Shown piece after piece: positions 43,716 through 52,378 of a DNA stretch of 64,000 nt (position 1 is its first letter; every line of letters starts with the position of its first letter). Origin of the DNA: Tahibacter aquaticus (GTDB taxonomy: Bacteria > Pseudomonadota > Gammaproteobacteria > Xanthomonadales > Rhodanobacteraceae); assembly GCF_004363655.1 (NCBI RefSeq), contig NZ_SNZH01000005.1, forward strand, positions 310,750 to 374,749, in the 5' to 3' direction. A model generated the notes under the pieces. It saw only the letters and a program-made list of their open reading frames with translations, was not told the origin of the DNA and searched no databases. The position numbers were made by a program, and so were the translations under genes.

Positions 43716-45731
43716 ATGAGTTCCCATCCGAACAATTCGCAACTTGCCGCACTGAGCGAAGACGAAGAACTGCGCGCCAGCATTGCCGAGGTCGTCGAGC
43801 GCCGATTGGCGCGGACCGCGCAGCCTGCCGGCGGACAGCGCGGCAGCAGCGGACTGGAGAGCGCTGGCGGCAGCGTCGAAGGGGGCCTGGAAGGCGTACG
43901 GCCGCCTCGGTTGCAGCGAGCGGCCGCCAGCGCGCTGGAAGTCGCCACCGCGTCGGCACCGAGCGCCGAGCGTGCCGCGGTCGACCGCGGCGACTTCGGC
44001 CAGGTGGCGCACGGCGGCCTGGAAGCCATCGTGCTGCTGGCCGGGCGGCCGGTATTCTTCGTGCGCGAAAACCGCATCGTCATACCCGAAAACGCGGACA
44101 TTTCCGGGCTCATGCTCGACCGCGTCAACAAGGCCTTGCCCAAGGTCGAACCGCTGCTGCCGTCCATCGGCCGGCTCGACGTGCTCAATGCGCTGAACTT
44201 CGCCCACCTGGGTACGGCCTGGATGCTGCGCGGCAATGTCGCCGTGACCAACCGCCATGTCGTCGAGGCCTTCGTCAGCCACGGCAGCCGCGGAATACAG
44301 CTGCTGCAGAACGAAGACGGTGCCGACTACAGCGCCGGTGTCGATTTCGTGCGCGAAGATGGCTTCCGCGGCAAACCCGCGCCGCTGCGTATCGCCAAGG
44401 TGCTGCATGTGGAACCCAGCGGCGGGCCCGACATCGCCTTCGTCGAACTGGTATCGGACCACCCCTTGCCCAAGCCCATCGAGCTGGATCCCGATCCGGT
44501 CAAGGACAAGCAGAACGTGATGACAGTGGGCTACCCCGCCTTCGACGACCGCAACGACGAAGTCGAGATGCAGCGCATCTTCGGCGGCGTCTACGGTGTC
44601 AAGCGCTGCGCGCCGGGACAGACGCGCAATGTCACCGGCCAGCGTTTCACGTTCGAGCACGACTGCACCAGTCTCGGCGGCAATTCCGGCTCGGTCATCC
44701 TCAACAGCGACAACGGCCGCGCCGTCGGTCTGCATTTCAGTGGCGCCTACCGCCGCACCAATGTCGCCGTGCGTGCCAGTGCCGTACTCGATGCGCTGGC
44801 CCGGTTGAAACCCAGCGTACCGGTCAGCCGCAGCAGCAAGCTGGCCGCGGACAGCAATGCGGACGCACCTGCGGAGGATGACGAGGCCAGCCGCGCCCGC
44901 GGCCCCAGCGCCGACGAGTTGCAAAAACGCAAAGGATACAATGAAAAATTTCTGCGACAGCCGCTGCCGCTGCCGGCACTGTCGGAAAAACTGGAACGCG
45001 ACCTGCTGCGCAACAACGATGTTCTCGACGGCGAGCTGCGCTATCACCGCTATTCGGTGAAGATGAGCCGCGCCCGCAAGATGGCCTTGTTCACCGCCTG
45101 CAACATCGACGGCAACGCGCTGCACGCGGTCAAGCGCACGCCGGACAAATGGTTCCTCGATCCGCGCCTGTCGCCCGACGACCAGGCCGGCGAGGCGCTG
45201 TACGCGCGCAACAAGCTGCAGCGCGGCCACCTGGTGCGGCGCCTGGACCCGGCCTGGGGTACGCGCGAGCAGGCCGTCGCCGGTATTGCCGACACCTTCT
45301 ACTTCACCAACTGCACGCCACAGCACGAGCAGTTCAATCCCAAGAGCTGGCTGGGCCTGGAAGACTACGTACTCGATACGGCCGACGCGGAAGACATCAA
45401 GATCAGCGTCTTCACCGGCCCGGTCCTGCGCGCGCGCGATCCGGACTATCGCGAGTTCAAGATTCCGCAGGAATTCTGGAAAGTGATCGCGTTCTGCGAC
45501 AACAACCGTGGCGAGTTGCGCGCGGCAGCCTACCTGCTGAGCCAGAGCGCGCACCTGGACGACCTGGAATTCGCCTTCGGCCCGTACAAGACCTACCAGA
45601 CCAGCGTGGCCGAGATCCAGAAGCGCACCGGGCTGGATTTCGGTGTGCTGCGCGAAGCCGACGTGTTCGGCCAGGAGTCGGTCGCGGCCTACCGGCTGCT
45701 GGAGAGTCCGGCGGAAATGGTGCTCGGCTAG
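43716..45731 (+). CDS. Trypsin-like protease fused to an EndoG/NUC1-type DNA/RNA endonuclease
   Basis: 671 residues. A short coiled N-terminus (EDEELRASIAEVVERRL) and Gly/Ala-rich linker are followed by a protease with H181 (TNRHVVEA), D239 (GPDIAFVEL) and S324 (LGGNSGS). An Ala/Asp-rich linker (about 370-395) leads to a non-specific endonuclease domain: H505 in QRGHLVRRLDP (the family DRGH motif with Q for D), the metal Asn N541 in TPQHEQFNP, and LGLEDYV. No signal peptide. The protease may cut itself or a partner to free the nuclease, which would then degrade nucleic acid. Third gene of the operon; ribosome site GGAG 8 nt before ATG 43716. Confidence 0.85.
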   Translation: MSSHPNNSQLAALSEDEELRASIAEVVERRLARTAQPAGGQRGSSGLESAGGSVEGGLEGVRPPRLQRAAASALEVATASAPSAERAAVDRGDFGQVAHGGLEAIVLLAGRPVFFVRENRIVIPENADISGLMLDRVNKALPKVEPLLPSIGRLDVLNALNFAHLGTAWMLRGNVAVTNRHVVEAFVSHGSRGIQLLQNEDGADYSAGVDFVREDGFRGKPAPLRIAKVLHVEPSGGPDIAFVELVSDHPLPKPIELDPDPVKDKQNVMTVGYPAFDDRNDEVEMQRIFGGVYGVKRCAPGQTRNVTGQRFTFEHDCTSLGGNSGSVILNSDNGRAVGLHFSGAYRRTNVAVRASAVLDALARLKPSVPVSRSSKLAADSNADAPAEDDEASRARGPSADELQKRKGYNEKFLRQPLPLPALSEKLERDLLRNNDVLDGELRYHRYSVKMSRARKMALFTACNIDGNALHAVKRTPDKWFLDPRLSPDDQAGEALYARNKLQRGHLVRRLDPAWGTREQAVAGIADTFYFTNCTPQHEQFNPKSWLGLEDYVLDTADAEDIKISVFTGPVLRARDPDYREFKIPQEFWKVIAFCDNNRGELRAAAYLLSQSAHLDDLEFAFGPYKTYQTSVAEIQKRTGLDFGVLREADVFGQESVAAYRLLESPAEMVLG

Positions 45732-45744
45732 GCACGCTTCGGCG

Positions 45745-46137
45745 CCCTACGGGATCTCGCTTTCGTAGGGTGCGATGAGCCACGCGAACTGCACCGCCAG
45801 CGCCGACATACCGCCACTGCCGGCACGGCTGCGGCGCAATTCGCCGCGCTTATCCGCGCCCTACGGGATCTCGCTTTCGCAGGGTGCGATGAGCAACGCG
45901 AATTGCACCGCCAGCGACTACATGCTGCCACTGCCGGCACGGCCGCGGCGCAGTTCGCTGCGCTCATCAGCGTCCTACGGGATCTCGCTTTCGCAGGGTT
46001 CGATGAGCAACGCGAATTGCACCGCCAGCGACTACATGCTGCCACTACCGGCACGGCCGCGGCGCAGTTCGCTGCGCTCATCAGCGTCCTACGGGATCTC
46101 GCTTTCGCAGGGTTCGATGAGCAACGCGAATTGCACG
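45745..46137. repeat. 114-bp tandem repeat, 3.4 copies
   Basis: CCCTACGGGATCTCGCTTTCG recurs with its T at 45748, 45862, 45976 and 46090, an exact 114-bp period. Each unit begins with a hairpin (CCCTACG ... CGTAGGG or CGCAGGG) and continues through GATGAGCAACGCGAATTGCACC and a CTGCCGGCACGG segment. The period is a multiple of three, so frames stay open on both strands, but no start or codon bias suggests a gene. It fills the gap between the nuclease gene and the M36 peptidase gene. Confidence 0.85.
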
Positions 46138-46294
46138 GCGGCCCGGCAAATGCCGTCCGGGGCGCCTATGCTGCGGTGCCGGTTTCCGCGGTCGCCGGCC
46201 ACTGCCCCGATACGCCCAGCCACTTCGTACGAAGTCTTGCGTAGTTCAATCCATACTTGCTAGTCTGCGCCGCTGCCAACTAGGGAGCGACGCC

Positions 46295-49200
46295 GTGAAC
46301 TACGCATCATTGTGGTTAGTGCTGGCAACTGGTTTTGTAGCACCCGCGGCCATCGCCGCCCCGCCCGATCAAAGCGAACCGCTCGCACTGCAGCAAAGCC
46401 TGCAATGGCTTTCGCCCGAGGCGGTGGCCAAGCAATCCGTCCGCTTCGATGCGAATTCGCCGAGCCAGCTGCTGACAACCTATCGCAGCAAGCTCGCGCT
46501 GGACGACAGCCAATTGGTGCACAGCAGCAGCGACGCCAGCCGTGTCGTGCAATACCGCCAGGAAATCGCCGGCATCGAGGTGTTCGGTGCGCGTCTGGGC
46601 ATACTGCGCGACAGCACGCTGCAACCGCGCGCCGTTGCCGCCAGCCTCGCTGCCAAGCATGCCGCTGCGACGCTGCCATCCTTCGCTCTGGACTCCAGCC
46701 AGGCCTTGCGCCATGCCTTTGCCACGCTGCAGCTGGATGCTGCGGTCGGTGTCGCCGCCAAGACTTCCAGCAACGACCGCTACCTGCGCCTGCCGCTGAG
46801 CGCCGGCGCCACCTTCAACCCGGCCAGGCCGGCGCGCATCAAGCCGGTCTGGTATCCGGCCGGCGAACGCCTTGTCGCCGCCTATTACGCCGAGTTCATC
46901 GGCAAGCAAGCCGGCCAGCAGCGGCCGCGTGCCGAGGCGCTGGTGATCTCCGCCGAAGACGGCCGCATCCTGCGCCGGCAAAGCCAGATCCACGACCTGG
47001 AGCCGTTCCGCTATCGCGTCTACGGCGCGGCCGACGCGCATCCGTATTTCGATCCTTACGGCTTTACCAGTCCGCACCCGACCGGTGTCGCCGACGGCTA
47101 CAAGCCTACGGCGTGGGCGCCGATGAACCTGCTCAGCCTGGTCAAGGGCCCGATCAGCCGCAACGATCCCTGGCTGGCCGACAGCGCAACGACGACGCAG
47201 GGCAACAACGTCGACGCCTTCTTCAACGCCGAGATCCTCGTCGACGGCGAATGCTACGGCGAAGGCTGGGGACCGGGCTTCGGCGCGGCCGAAGGCGATT
47301 TCCGCGCCACGCTGACCGGCCCGCGCACCTTCGACTATCCCTACGACGCGGCCAATTCGCAGAACGACTTCAGCCAGTGCCTGGTCGATGTACCCACCTC
47401 GACCATTCCCACCAACGACGTCGCGCTGAGCGCCAAGATCGTGCAGGCGTTCTACGTGACCAACTGGCTGCACGACCGCTTCTACGACGCCGGCTACGAC
47501 GAAGCCGCCGGCAATGCGCAGGCCGACAACTACGGCCGCGGCGGCATCGCCGGCGATCCGCTGTTCGTGCATGCCGGGTACTATTCCACTTTTGCGTACG
47601 CGCCGGCCGACGGCGAATCCGGTTCGCTGACCCTGGGCACGAACCCCAGCACCACCAGCCGGCGCGATACCGGCGCGTTCGATCTGGGCGTGATCGCCCA
47701 CGAATGGGGCCACACCATGTTCGGCCGCCTGACCCTGTCGGCCTACTACGGCCAGCAAGGTGCGCTGAACGAAGGAACGGCCGATTTCATCGGCCTTATC
47801 CTCACCGTGCGCGAACAGGACCGCTACCACCAGGCGGGCAAGCCCGCGTTCTACGGCGCCTATGCCGTCGGCGCCTACATGAACCTCGACTACGATTTCC
47901 GCGGCGACGACCTGCCTGCCGCAGGCACGCCGGGCAATCCCGACAACAGCTACTACCACGGCATACGGCGCTATCCGTACGCGGTCGACAAGCAGCACAA
48001 CCCGCTCACCTTCAAGCACATCGCTCAGGACAATCTGGTACCGGCCAACAGCAATCCGTTCGACTGGAAAGGCCGTGCCATGGTCAATGCCGAAGTGCAT
48101 ACGGCCGGCGAAATCTGGACCACGGCGTTGTGGGCCTGTGCACGCAATGTGCTGGCTGCCGCACCGTCCAGCCAGTTCGACGCAACCCACCAGCGCTTTC
48201 TCGGCTGGCTGGTCGACGGCCTCAAGCTGTTCCCGGTCGATGCCACCTATACCGAGGCACGCACAGCGCTGCTCACGGCCATCCGCGCCGACAGCGAAGC
48301 CGACTATCGACGCTGCCGCAGCGGCTTCGCCGACCGCGGCATGGGTGCGGGCGCGGTATCGCCCGAGCGCTATTCCTTCAGCCTGCGCGGCGTGAAGGAA
48401 AGCTTCCGCGATATGGAACGCGCGCTGGACATCGTCGGCATGCGCCTGGTGGAAACCCAGGGTGACGGCGATGGCGTGCTCGATCGCAACGAAAGCGGCC
48501 AGCTCAAGGTAAGCCTGCGCAATACCGGCTTCGACACACTGGATGCGATTACCCTGGTCGTACCGCCCATTCCCGGCTTCTACGACCTGCCGCAGCAGAT
48601 CTTCATCGAGAACATTGCGCTGGCACCGGAGGAAACGCGCGAACTCAGCTTCGATTTCCGCGTGCGCAGCAATCGCGCCCTGCTGTCCCTGCCGGTACAG
48701 GCACTGGCCTGGGACACGCGGCATCCGGAAGCGTTTGCCGCCGACAGCAAGACCTTCGACGTCAATGTCGATCTGCGCCGCGACAGTTTCGTCGACAGCG
48801 CAGCACATGCGGCCACGTTCGCCGCAGACTGGAGCCATGACTTCGCCGACTATTACGCCTGTTCGGTTGGCGTCTGCCTCGGCGCCGAAGGCGCGCAGCA
48901 GGCGGAAATCTTCGACTGGAAGCGCCAGCGCCACAACGGCGTGTGGAGCTATGTGATCAGCGAGCCGCAACTGAACTTCAACGTTGCCATCGCCACCCAG
49001 CCGTTCACCGTATCGGCCGGCACGCCGCTGGAACTGCTGCTGCGCCACGACTACGACCTGGAGCGCGCGCCGCGTCCGACCTCGGGTACGGTGGAAATCC
49101 GCGTCGACGACGGCGAATGGGAAAACGCAGCCGCTTATCTGAGCAGCGGCAGCAGCGTCTTCAGCGGCCTTTCCAATGGCTGGCGCAACGACAGCCTGGT

Positions 49201-49360
49201 GTTCAACGCCAGCCTGGCCAACCGTCGCGTGCAGCTGCGTCTGCGCGCCAGTGCACCGACGACGTATCGGGCGAACAACGTGCATTGGGCCGTCGCACGA
49301 ATCGAACTGCGCGGTGCGGCGCAAGCGCCGTTCTCGCGGGCGGTGGGCGATACGCAGTAG
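46295..49360 (+). CDS. Secreted M36 fungalysin metallopeptidase
   Basis: 1021 residues from a GTG at 46295 with GGGAG 7 nt upstream. Signal peptide to about residue 21. A fungalysin/thermolysin propeptide (FTP-like region near 50-110) precedes the catalytic domain with H469-E-W-G-H473 and third ligand E493 in LNEGTADF. After about residue 690 come beta-sandwich domains (GDGDGVLDRNESGQLKVSL and later strands) probably for substrate binding. It is expected to degrade extracellular protein. It lacks the FAxxF C-terminal tail seen in the chitinases. Confidence 0.9.
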   Translation: MNYASLWLVLATGFVAPAAIAAPPDQSEPLALQQSLQWLSPEAVAKQSVRFDANSPSQLLTTYRSKLALDDSQLVHSSSDASRVVQYRQEIAGIEVFGARLGILRDSTLQPRAVAASLAAKHAAATLPSFALDSSQALRHAFATLQLDAAVGVAAKTSSNDRYLRLPLSAGATFNPARPARIKPVWYPAGERLVAAYYAEFIGKQAGQQRPRAEALVISAEDGRILRRQSQIHDLEPFRYRVYGAADAHPYFDPYGFTSPHPTGVADGYKPTAWAPMNLLSLVKGPISRNDPWLADSATTTQGNNVDAFFNAEILVDGECYGEGWGPGFGAAEGDFRATLTGPRTFDYPYDAANSQNDFSQCLVDVPTSTIPTNDVALSAKIVQAFYVTNWLHDRFYDAGYDEAAGNAQADNYGRGGIAGDPLFVHAGYYSTFAYAPADGESGSLTLGTNPSTTSRRDTGAFDLGVIAHEWGHTMFGRLTLSAYYGQQGALNEGTADFIGLILTVREQDRYHQAGKPAFYGAYAVGAYMNLDYDFRGDDLPAAGTPGNPDNSYYHGIRRYPYAVDKQHNPLTFKHIAQDNLVPANSNPFDWKGRAMVNAEVHTAGEIWTTALWACARNVLAAAPSSQFDATHQRFLGWLVDGLKLFPVDATYTEARTALLTAIRADSEADYRRCRSGFADRGMGAGAVSPERYSFSLRGVKESFRDMERALDIVGMRLVETQGDGDGVLDRNESGQLKVSLRNTGFDTLDAITLVVPPIPGFYDLPQQIFIENIALAPEETRELSFDFRVRSNRALLSLPVQALAWDTRHPEAFAADSKTFDVNVDLRRDSFVDSAAHAATFAADWSHDFADYYACSVGVCLGAEGAQQAEIFDWKRQRHNGVWSYVISEPQLNFNVAIATQPFTVSAGTPLELLLRHDYDLERAPRPTSGTVEIRVDDGEWENAAAYLSSGSSVFSGLSNGWRNDSLVFNASLANRRVQLRLRASAPTTYRANNVHWAVARIELRGAAQAPFSRAVGDTQ

Positions 49361-49734
49361 CAGTTCGCTGACCGTGCAGCTTTCTCGCCCCGGCCATGCC
49401 GGGGCGAGGAGGCGACGTACCGCGCCGCCGGCTGCAGCGCCGCGCCGGCCCGGGCACGACTTGCGCATTGCCGGCGCAGGCGCTGATAGCACAGGCCGGA
49501 CCGATTGCGGACACTGCCCATGTTGCGATTCAGCGTCGCCCTGCTTGTGCTGACCCTGGCGACCGACTGCGGCCTGGCGCCAGCTACGACCGCGCATCAG
49601 AAACTAGTCGAAAAAAACGCTTTTGATACTTTGCTTTGCGCGCCGCCACCGCCCACGCCAGACCACAGCAGCCGGCGCGATCCGTCAGCAGGATCGCGCC
49701 GCAGTACCTCGACCCGGTCGAGATGCCTGCCGCC
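49361..49734. other. Convergent intergenic gap with strong hairpin
   Basis: 374 bp between converging M36 and serine hydrolase genes. No supported gene. Contains the hairpin at 49673-49701. Confidence 0.5.
49673..49701. terminator. Candidate bidirectional terminator hairpin
   Basis: CGGCGCGATCC (49673-49683), loop GTCAGCA, GGATCGCGCCG (49691-49701): a perfect 11-bp stem between two convergent genes. No T-run, so Rho-independent action is uncertain. Confidence 0.5.
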
Positions 49735-51351
49735 TCAGCCCGCGGGCGCCGCCGCCTCGCGCCGGTAGTAGGCCCGTCCCTGCCCCCAGGAAACACTGAG
49801 TCCGCGCAGCCGGCCGCGCGCATCGCGGTGGAATTCGAACAGCGGATAGCCACGCTCGGCAGCGACGAAACGCGCGGTCGCCAGCGGCGCCAGGGTCTGT
49901 TCGCGCCTGGCCCCGGGCGTGAGAAAGGCAAAACGGCCGGCATCGGCACGCACCGTGATCGTGGCTGCATCGAACAGTTCGGTCAGCACGCCGCGGTATT
50001 CCATCGGCACCGAGTCGTCGAGGCGATACTCGCCGGCATAGTCGGCGTAGGCGGCACCGCTCAGGTCCAGCGCAACGATCTGCAGCGGCGGTTCCACCGC
50101 CAGTCCTATCGCATCGACCAGGGCATTGCGGATCTCCACGCGCAGTTCGGCCCCACCGTCGCTGGTATTGGTCAGGATGACGAAGCCGTCGCCGCTTTCC
50201 AGATAGCCTTCGATGCGGGCGTGATAGCTGTCGTTGTCGCCACCATGATGGAACACGCGGGCCCGCCCGGCGCCTTCCAGGCGCGGCCCCAGGCCGTGCA
50301 CGCTGGGCGCAACCTCGGTCATCATCTGGCGGGCCAGCGGCTGCGGCAGCAGGCCGTCCTGTGTACGGTAGCTCTGCAGCAAGGCTGCGACGAAGCGGCC
50401 CAGGTCGTTCGCGCTGGTCCACAGGCCCGAGGCGGCAATTTCCGGGAACGACTCCCAGCCGCGCGGCAAGGCGCGCACCTTGCCCTGTTTGTCGTGGGCT
50501 TTTGCCACATTGTCGGTCGTCGCGGGCAATGGGCTGGCGAAGCTGCTGCGCTGCATGGCCAGGGGCGCGAACAAACGCTGCTGCGCCAGCAACTGCAGCG
50601 GCAGGCCACTGTTTTCCTCGACCAGCAGCTGCACCAGCTGAGTGCCGCCGCCGGAATAGCGATACATCAGGCCCGGCTCTCGCTCGATGCGCACAGGCTT
50701 GTTTTTGGCCGGCGGCAGGCCGTCGAGAATCTGCAGCAGCGCCGGCATGGCTTCGTCGGGCTGGAAATCTTCGAAGCCGCGCGTGCTCAGGCCGGCGGTA
50801 TGCGACAGCAGCATGCGCAAGGTAACGCTGGCGTCGGCGAACTGCGCTGCCGGCGGCAACTGCCAGCTTTTCAGCGACTGGTTCACGTCGCTGTCCAGCG
50901 CGAGCTTGCCTTCGGCCACCCGTTGCAGGGCCAGCGTCGCCGTCACCACCTTGCTGACCGATCCGACCGAAAACAGCGTATCGGCGTCGACCGGCAACGC
51001 CTTGCCCGCTTCGCGCGTGCCATAGCCACGCGCGGCAACCAGCTTGCCGTCGCGGATCAAGGCCACGGCGACGCCCGCTACCTTGTAATGCGCCATGCGT
51101 TCTTGCAGCGACCAGTGCGGCACAGCCTGTCCCGGCTGTAACAGCGAGGGCCGCAGGCCGTGATCGAGCATGGCCAGCGGGTCGGCCACGGGCGCTGCCG
51201 CACCGACGTCCAGCGGCGGCTTGCCCTCTATTGACGATGCGGCGCAACCGGCCAGCAGGGTCGCCAGCATCAGCGAGGCCGCCAGCGCGCCGCGCTGCAA
51301 GCGGGCGCACCAAGCCTCAGGGCTAGTGGAAATTTCAAGGTATGACTGCAT
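49735..51351 (-). CDS. Class C beta-lactamase-like serine hydrolase lipoprotein
   Basis: 538 residues from ATG 51351 with AGGAG 7 nt upstream. Lipobox LLAGC (Cys36). Active-site motifs: S131-V-S-K134, YRYSGGG (the Y-x-N-like motif) and HHGGDN near the C-terminal triad motif. Beyond it a C-terminal domain of about 120 residues. This group covers esterases, DD-peptidases and D-aminopeptidases more often than true beta-lactamases. Periplasmic or outer-membrane attached. Confidence 0.85.
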   Translation of the reverse strand: MQSYLEISTSPEAWCARLQRGALAASLMLATLLAGCAASSIEGKPPLDVGAAAPVADPLAMLDHGLRPSLLQPGQAVPHWSLQERMAHYKVAGVAVALIRDGKLVAARGYGTREAGKALPVDADTLFSVGSVSKVVTATLALQRVAEGKLALDSDVNQSLKSWQLPPAAQFADASVTLRMLLSHTAGLSTRGFEDFQPDEAMPALLQILDGLPPAKNKPVRIEREPGLMYRYSGGGTQLVQLLVEENSGLPLQLLAQQRLFAPLAMQRSSFASPLPATTDNVAKAHDKQGKVRALPRGWESFPEIAASGLWTSANDLGRFVAALLQSYRTQDGLLPQPLARQMMTEVAPSVHGLGPRLEGAGRARVFHHGGDNDSYHARIEGYLESGDGFVILTNTSDGGAELRVEIRNALVDAIGLAVEPPLQIVALDLSGAAYADYAGEYRLDDSVPMEYRGVLTELFDAATITVRADAGRFAFLTPGARREQTLAPLATARFVAAERGYPLFEFHRDARGRLRGLSVSWGQGRAYYRREAAAPAG

Positions 51352-51486
51352 GGCAACTCCTGTCCGTGGTCGGGCTTGGACGGAGCTTGGCACGCTCAGG
51401 TTAGCAACAGCGTCGGCGTGCGCCAGTACGGCAAATGCTGGCGCCCGGCCGGTGCCGGGCCGGCGTTGCTGCAACCTGAGCGATGG

Positions 51487-52239
51487 TCAATCGAAGTAGA
51501 TCGAGACCCCGAAGCCGCCCTGTACATCGGGCGTCGCCGCATTGACACCGAAGTCGGCGGACAGATCCAGCTGCACCCGTTCGCTGGCCATCCAGGTAAA
51601 GCCGCCGCCTGCCACGGCGTTGTCGGGCGAGCCTTTGGCGTGGGTATAGCCGGCTTCGACGAAGGCAGCCCAGCGCTCGCTCAGGGCAAAGCCCAGGCTC
51701 GGTGAAATCGTATAACTGTTGCTTCCGTCCTGATGGCCGGCATCGGCGTAGAGCGTGGCCGAGACGCTGTCGTCGAAGGCCCAGCCCAGGCTGGCGGCGA
51801 CATCGTAGGCCGTGCTGCCCGAACTGAAATCGTCTTCGCCCGTCGCGAAGCTGGCGGTGGCCAGCAGCGCCCAGGAAAACGCTTTCGACGTGGACGGCCC
51901 GGCCCATTTGAAACCGATACCCGTATCGCCATAGCCCTTGTTACTGCTGCGCCCCTGCGGCGTGACCAGGCGCTGGTAGTTCCAGGGCGAGCCGAACAGG
52001 CGCAGTTCGAAGGTATCGCTGAGGCCAAAACGCAGGTTCGTATTCGCCGCGTAGGCACGCAGACTCGTACCGTCGCGAGAGTCGCGTACGAAATCGGGCA
52101 GGCCCTGTTCCCAGGCGATACCGCCGGCCGGCACCGTCGTCGTGGTGACGGCGATGCCGGGCCGGTCGAAAGCCGGTGTGACGGCCTGCGCGAACGGAGC
52201 CAGCGCAGAGCAGGCAGTGAAAAACAGCCAACGGTTCAT
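51487..52239 (-). CDS. Outer-membrane beta-barrel protein, transporter (MetA-phenol-degradation-like) family
   Basis: 250 residues with a signal peptide (LFFTACSALAPFAQA) and a string of amphipathic beta strands (FELRLFGSPWNYQ, DTGIGFKWAG, WALLATASFATGEDD, ATLYADAGH) ending in FGVSIYFD with a terminal hydrophobic-aromatic barrel end. Start supported by GGAGGGG. The MetA/DUF3034-like barrels are thought to move hydrophobic small molecules; substrate unknown. Confidence 0.75.
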   Translation of the reverse strand: MNRWLFFTACSALAPFAQAVTPAFDRPGIAVTTTTVPAGGIAWEQGLPDFVRDSRDGTSLRAYAANTNLRFGLSDTFELRLFGSPWNYQRLVTPQGRSSNKGYGDTGIGFKWAGPSTSKAFSWALLATASFATGEDDFSSGSTAYDVAASLGWAFDDSVSATLYADAGHQDGSNSYTISPSLGFALSERWAAFVEAGYTHAKGSPDNAVAGGGFTWMASERVQLDLSADFGVNAATPDVQGGFGVSIYFD

Positions 52240-52378
52240 TGGTCCCCTCCCCGGTTTGCGCCAGCTTAGCGGACAACTTGCACATACGCTGCGGCAAGGA
52301 AGCAACCCGATACCGGCCGGTCGAACGACAACGCCTGCGCTGCGGTAGCGCGGGCGCAGCCGCCATCGTTGTTTACCT

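Noticed and set aside
42009-45554. A very long open frame (1181 codons) on the minus strand opposite the NTPase and nuclease genes
   Set aside because: It is Gln/Val/Arg/Ala-rich without domain motifs, lies exactly under well-supported plus-strand genes with intact catalytic motifs, and is a known artefact of high GC at third positions.
45745-46137. The same array as a CRISPR
   Set aside because: Whole 114-bp units repeat; there are no short repeats with unique spacers and no cas genes.
45775-46263. Open frame of 162 codons with 38-residue repeats in the tandem array
   Set aside because: Open only because the 114-bp unit is a multiple of three; both strands are open, and there is no ribosome site or codon bias.
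46316-49597. A 1093-codon minus-strand open frame under the M36 peptidase
   Set aside because: Same antisense artefact; the plus strand has signal peptide, HEWGH and domains.
49505-49768. Small plus-strand frame with a signal-like start (MLRFSVALLVLTLATDCG)
   Set aside because: It runs into the serine hydrolase 3' end, lacks a ribosome site and crosses the hairpin at 49673; not supportable as a gene.
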